Part shown: positions 59,041-64,000 of the stretch, piece after piece | Layout of the letters: every line of letters begins with the position of its first letter | Position numbering within the stretch: position 1 is the first letter of the stretch | Assembly: GCF_000315625.1 (NCBI RefSeq) | Contig: NW_005434649.1 | Location: 442,936-506,935 of the forward strand | DNA length: 64,000 bases | Direction: 5' to 3' | Source of the DNA: Guillardia theta CCMP2712 | Taxonomy: Eukaryota; Cryptophyceae; Pyrenomonadales; Geminigeraceae | Made by a program: the position numbers and the translations under genes | The notes under the pieces: generated by a model | What the model saw: the letters and a program-made list of their open reading frames with translations, nothing else | The model's database searches: none | What the model was told of the DNA's origin: nothing

Positions 59041-62000
59041 TCATTCAATCAGTCCTTCCAGAGGCCTTCTGTTTGTAGAGCCAGGCTTCTGTCCTGGAGC
59101 TGCAGCCATGTCAACGAGCAGGTAAGGCACGCATGGATTCTTACTCGTTGGCCGCCTCCTGCCCAAGGGCCCCTGGCTCCCACCTGCGGATCGGCTGTCC
59201 AGCAGCTGCAGATCCCAGTGAGTGAAGCCCCACTCCATCGCACACACTCACCGTCAGATCTGTGGTGGAGTACGAGCGATTCGCCGAGATAGACTTGTCT
59301 TGCAATGCCTTGAGCAACTGACGCAGCTCTGCCATCTCCGACAGGTAGTAGCCAGCGTGCGATGGACGCAAGCCAACGGTACAAGCGTAGACAGCGCAGT
59401 TTCCTTGCTCGCTAAACCTCTGACGGTCGCGGATCAAAGCAAACATGTCCTGTCAACCAGTCACAACAACAACGTATGGAGCACGGACACACGTACCTCA
59501 TCACTCCGATCATCACCCACACACAAGACGAAGTCGACCGGCTTCTTCTTCTCAATCGTCCTCAGAAGCAGCTCAACGGCGACCCCTTTGTTGATTGTCT
59601 TTGGTCGAACTTCAACGCGGCACTGGCCGGGAATGACGTCAACCTCGTCGCTCTCCAGGATGTCTTCGAGGTGATCTGTCAGCTCCCTTGCCTGCATGGC
59701 TCCCCAGTCTTGATCGCAATCAGCATAATGCCAAACCAACGAGCAAGCCTTTTCTTGAATGTATGTTCCATGTACTCTGTCTGTGTACATTCTCAACAAC
59801 TTCCTTGCTCTTTCTTTCCACGAGAGATCAAGTTCCTCTGTCAAGTTCTCCCAGTTTGCTTTTCCCCATCTGTAGAAGCAGCCATTCTCAGCTGTAACCC
59901 CTAGATTTGCCCAGTACTGCTCCCAAGTCTCCTTGGGAAACCATTCTTGCACCATGGCCTTCTCCTGCGAGCTGAGCAAGAACACAGTGTTCCTCTCGTC
60001 CTTGGCCAGGGCCTTGATCGACTCGATGAAGTCCATGTCAGGTCGGCTCGGCGTCGCGCCTCGAGCGCCGTATCTTCTTGCGTCCACCATGAGATTTCCG
60101 ACCAGAGAGTGCGGGGCATACGCAGAGCCATAGTCGAGCAGAATCACACGACGGCTGCTGCGTTTGTACTTCTCGACAACCTCCGGGATGTCAAGATGGG
60201 TATATACACAGTTGGCTTCCAGTCGAAGGAATCGACTGTCAGGGCCCAAGCCCAGTCCAGGAGTTCCACTATCTTCCTTGCGAGCGTTGGAGATGTCGTT
60301 GAGGATCGAATGTGCCCACTTGTCAATGTCGTAATTTGATACGAACTGGTACAGACGCTTCAACCTGTGCTGCCTATCTGCCTGTGAGAGCTGCAAGGCT
60401 TTCTCGACGGCGTCTACCACGCAATCCACATTCCACGGATTCATAGAGAACGAACCCGAAAGAACGCGGGAGCATCCTAGGAATTCAGACACGCACAAGG
60501 GAGCAGTTTGCTTCTCCGAGCACATGACGAACTCGAAGGGAGACCAGTCAAGACCAGTTCGTACAGAAGTATTCAAGTACAGCTGACCGAGCCCAAAGTA
60601 TGCCAACCGGATTTTTGGGTTCTCCTCATAAGGGCCGATAAGTCTCACAGAGCCCGGAAATTCATCGTTAATTTTGCTTGCCAGCTCCTCAATCTGCTCG
60701 AGTTCCTTCCTCTGGGACTCTAGCAATTCAGTCGCAGCGTAAGTGCTGTGAGAATGCTCAGATCAAAGTCAAATGATTCCATTCTGTTACCTATACGGCC
60801 TCCTCAAGAGCTGGACGAGAACCAGTTTACCATACCAAACGTGCGAAGAAAACCTCATCAAAGTTTCGAAGGCCGTCAACTTCAAGCTGATGCCACTGAG
60901 GCGATCGATCTTGTCACAGCTTACGATGACAGTCTTACCGTCGAACTCCTACAGAGAGATTCACCCAAGACACGTGAAAAGGTCAGCATAAACATTACCT
61001 TTTGAAGCTGCTCCTTAATGTTGACTACGTCTTGTGAGTCTCGGAGCTCGCGGGTGCCAGACACATCGAAGCCGATGAGACCACACCTGACGTTCACTCT
61101 CCGACCATTGAAGTCTACTCCAATGAGACCTCTTCTTGATCTGTGCTCGAGACCGAGCAACCGAGAGCAACAATGCAGGAAATGCCTTGCATACTCAAAC
61201 AGATCGAAGCTGATCAGATCTGAGCAGAGCAATGCGCAGAGAAGCTCAATACGAACAGGAAGCACCCTAAAAACTTCGGTACTGGGGAAAACAGACAAGA
61301 ACGAGTATCCAATATGGGCAGAAGGGCATTTCCTGCTTGCATAGTGCGGAACCAACATCATTTCGTAATCCAAAACCCAAATGCGATCGGTGGGAGAGTG
61401 TGGTCCTCCTTGAGAGACTGGCATCAGCGCTAGATCCGAGTAGACCTTGTTCACTTTTTCGTATTCGTGCCACAATTCCCATTGCCAGCAAGATTCACTT
61501 CCTTCTTCGGCCAGTTCAATGATATGGTGGAACAAAGGTGAAAGCACGCTCTGACAAAAAATATCGAAGACCCTGTTCGATTCAACGCACATCAGATTGA
61601 TGCAGAATGCAAAGAGTCCATGCATACCTGTAGGCGAGATTCTGATCCAAGAATACGGGATAGCAGCACCAATCCTTAATCAAACGCTCTTTCACTTGCG
61701 CTTGATCTTCTTCTGGAACATGGATGCCAATCCAACCTACATACTTGAAATTCCTCTTCCTGTAAAAATTTGTGTGTCACAATAGGATCGAGTCATTAAC
61801 AGCGACACGACTGTTGGAAACAAAGAGAAGCGGGGAAAGAACGAAGAAAGAGAGGCCGAAAGATAGAGCAACTTGCAGCTTCACTGACTTGTTTCTCAGC
61901 TTCGACACAGCTCTAAGTTGATCCCACTCGAACTCGTACTTTCCAGAGCTCGTTTTAGTCACCTAAAGAGCGGTCAGACATCACTACACTGTCGCCTTGT

Positions 62001-62596
62001 ATGCTGTTGAATACCTTGATTGGCAAAACAGCAGCGACAATCACAACGCCTTGGCTACCAACGTCATTGCCGACTGATTTCACTTTCTCATCCCTGGTTC
62101 CTTCTTTGGTTTTCACATCTTTGGACACAACATTGTTTTCCTTGCTCTTCAAGAACGTTCAAAGAAGCACACAAAATAGATGAAAAAGATACCTGATCGC
62201 TCATCGGTGCAATCTGAACACCCACTCGTATACCGTTGAACCACCCATCGTCAACAATCATCATTTCAAGGGACGTCTTCAAACTTCTGTTGACAGGGCC
62301 TGTCTCCCACAGCACTTCGCCATTCCTGAATATGATATACTTATACTCAAGTGAAAATCCCGAGTGAATCAGAGCAGTTCCCTCCCAAGCTGGGAACTTG
62401 TCAGCGGAAGTTTCAAGTTTGAAGCCCTTGTCGGTCTTCCAATACCCTGCAAGCACGGAACGAATCAGGACAGTCTTCATATGATGATGGCATGAATACC
62501 AAGAATCGGAGCATTTCCAGTCACAAACACAGAGTCACCAAATTGTGTGTCAACACACACTCTGAATGTGACCCGCGTGAAAAGCCCACTGGTCAT
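59041..62596 (-). CDS. CBM20-GT20-TPP fusion, class II trehalose-phosphate synthase-like, catalytic residues altered
   Basis: Ten exons keep frame: 62500-62596, 62193-62446, 62015-62146, 61889-61962, 61628-61759, 60999-61572, 60791-60948, 59497-60745, 59252-59449, 59041-59205, about 978 residues. Residues 1-110: CBM20 starch-binding domain (VTFRVCVDTQFGDSVFVTG, PAWEG, YKYIIF, VLWETGPVNR). Then a GT20 glucosyltransferase fold (YVGWIGIHVPEEDQ, VLSPLFHH, WVLDYEMMLVPHY, RHFLHCCSRLLGLE) and a HAD phosphatase fold ending VGDDRSDE and CTVGLRPSHAGYYL. Compared with E. coli OtsA, NRLP reads AVLP (Arg9), the FLHxPFP histidine is lost (FLSVFPS), DRLDYxKG reads DKIDRLSG (Arg262, Lys267), and RDGM reads RTGL (Asp361). 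The phosphatase DYDGT reads DYGSA. Probably a glucan-binding regulator, not an enzyme. Last exon and possible upstream exons are uncertain. Confidence 0.85.
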
Positions 62597-63854
62597 CTTA
62601 CAGGATTGTTTCTCGTGCAAGAGTGACAAACGTCCTGTCAACGAAGATCAGAGTCGATCTAGCGATACAGCAGATATTGTGCCCAAAAGGTGAGATATAC
62701 ACGCAAGCGATGATTGTCACAGAGCAAGCTTTGTTGCCTTTTGTGTTTCCGAAATTGCACAAGGAACAAGAACGTTCAAGACACACGAAGAGAAGAAGAA
62801 ACCATTGCAGCAAAGACGCTCACGAACATACTGATGAGCAATGTAAGATACCATGAAAGAACAAAGGAACTAGAGCAATCGAGCATAAAATATTCAGGCA
62901 AAGCAGTTTCCCCCAAATATTCTGAAATTCTGCGACAAATGCCAAAGTTGACCAGGAGAACAATGTGAAGGCGGCAAGTAATCACAAGATTTCATCATCA
63001 TCTTCAATGCCAACCATCAATCAGCCCAAGAATCAAACAGATCGCAAACAAGTTCAGCATGAAGGCAAGTCAATCAACCCAAACCAAACACTAATACTCA
63101 AGCCGAGGCAAGGGGACCAACAAGAGCCCCTGCAGCAGTGAAGCAGTGAATGAGGGCAGGGACTGTGACAGAAAGTGATTATTCATGCATGGAAGGTGGT
63201 AGGGAGAGGAGGGAGAGGAGCGAAACGGGTCCATGTGCTATTTCATATCGCCCTGCCCAGCATGCCGCGCAGAGCCGCGGGAGGCCGCCTCAAAGGGATT
63301 TTTAGAACAGTACCGGAGCAACTTTTAGTGAAAAAGTCAAGTACCATATATTTTAATTATAAAATAATTGCCAGAACAAATAACACTATCTACCAGTATC
63401 TGTACCTTGGGTAGGATATTTCGTGAATCATTCCAGAAATATGACCTGAAATTGCAAGTTTCTTGAGACAAATTCAGACTTGGTGAAATATGAACCAATG
63501 TAAAGTTGTAGAATCAGCCGCAAGCCTTCCCATTCCGATACAAAATAATATATTTTTAATTTAATAAATCTGAATTACAACCAAACAGTAGAAATTTAGA
63601 AATAGAATTTGTACCCATTACCGTGTATTAAAATAATGTAATAAAGAAGCACTTCCCTCCCCAGGATAATAATCTAAATCTTTAGTCAATATGGAATCGT
63701 GGAATGAACCTTTATAGTCAACAATTGACTACGATCGTGCTCCCCGATTTGACGAAAGAATGGCGGCGCTGCGTGGGGTTGGCTGAGGCGGCGAATGCTG
63801 GCGGCGGTAGAGGAGAGACATTGAGAGCAGGAGGTCAAGAGAGATCTTGCAGTG
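62597..63854. other. Intergenic, no supported gene
   Basis: Upstream of the CBM20-GT20 gene and of the gene starting at 63855. Frames at 62600-62985 have no family resemblance; an unseen 5' exon of the CBM20 gene could lie here. 63330-63700 is AT-rich. TAGTCAAcAATTGACTA at about 63715 is a near-perfect palindrome that contains the same TAGTCAA word as upstream of the giant gene. Confidence 0.4.
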
Positions 63855-64000
63855 ATGAAGCTTCACTGGCAATGCTGGTCGTTGTTGCTGGCCTGTCTGT
63901 GCTTTTGCAGCGGAAAGGAGAGCAGATTTCTACCGAAAGGTCCGTCAAAGCTGCAAGCAAAGCTGACGAGCGCAAGATGGATGAAGGACAGAGTGACGAA
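63855..64000 (+). CDS. N-terminus of a secreted or plastid-targeted protein (cut by window end)
   Basis: From the ATG at 63855 the frame stays open to the window end (48 codons). Residues 1-19 (MKLHWQCWSLLLACLCFCS) are a clear signal peptide: basic start, Leu/Cys-rich core, small residues at the cut. The next 29 residues are basic with Ser and no acidic run (RFLPKGPSKLQAKLTSAR), which in algae with secondary plastids can be a transit peptide behind a signal peptide. The mature protein is out of view, so no function can be given. Confidence 0.6.
   Translation, partial: MKLHWQCWSLLLACLCFCSGKESRFLPKGPSKLQAKLTSARWMKDRVT

Noticed and set aside
1-64000. tRNA, rRNA or other structured RNA genes
   Set aside because: None found by eye; no cloverleaf with a TTCGA-type loop stood out outside coding regions.

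Overview
This looks like nuclear DNA of a unicellular eukaryote, probably an alga. Most host genes are split by very small introns (37-60 nt for many), the intergenic gaps are GC-rich, and one gene is an acyl-CoA thioesterase with a mitochondrial presequence. A trehalose-phosphate synthase-like protein carries an N-terminal starch-binding CBM20 domain, which suits a lineage that handles cytosolic starch. A cryptophyte such as Guillardia is my best guess, but this is inference and no marker gene fixes it.

Layout. 1-1781 (-): ACOT9-type acyl-CoA thioesterase, ten exons readable, last exon cut by the window edge. 2601-2981 (+): small three-exon, single-membrane-span, probably mitochondrial protein. 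3263-6133 (-): eight-exon coiled-coil protein. 6134-7374: GC-rich spacer. 7375-40341 (-): one uninterrupted reading frame of 10,988 residues, a giant surface-type protein. It is built from six copies of a super-module (LamG-like, Calx-beta-like, then about ten IPT/TIG domains), followed by a propeller-like stretch, cadherin-like modules and a C-terminal six-bladed Kelch-type propeller. 40902-41983 (-): two-exon membrane-anchored coiled-coil protein.

42385-54106 is an 11.7 kb AT-rich mobile element with perfect 200-bp terminal inverted repeats. It encodes an archaeo-eukaryotic-primase/UL9-like helicase fusion, two small proteins on the same strand, a RING-finger protein and a DCL/DUF3223-HNH nuclease on the opposite strand, and a decayed purine-rich gene. 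A second, 2.8 kb unit with 13-bp inverted ends appears nested inside it, within an array of about 210-bp repeats. I see no DNA polymerase B, capsid, packaging ATPase, retroviral-type integrase or transposase. The element therefore does not match a standard Polinton, virophage or cut-and-paste transposon and is the best candidate for an undescribed system.

54471-58769 (+): 1,432-residue coiled-coil protein with a TRAK/HAP1-like CC1-box near its N-terminus and a 21-bp minisatellite inside the coding region. 59041-62596 (-): CBM20-GT20-phosphatase fusion (class II trehalose-phosphate synthase type) in which key residues of both enzyme domains are changed, so it is more likely a starch- or sugar-sensing regulator than an enzyme. 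63855 onward (+): start of a secreted or plastid-targeted protein, cut by the window end.

The host genes do not form an operon or a common pathway. All exon structures were read by eye from splice signals and frame continuity.
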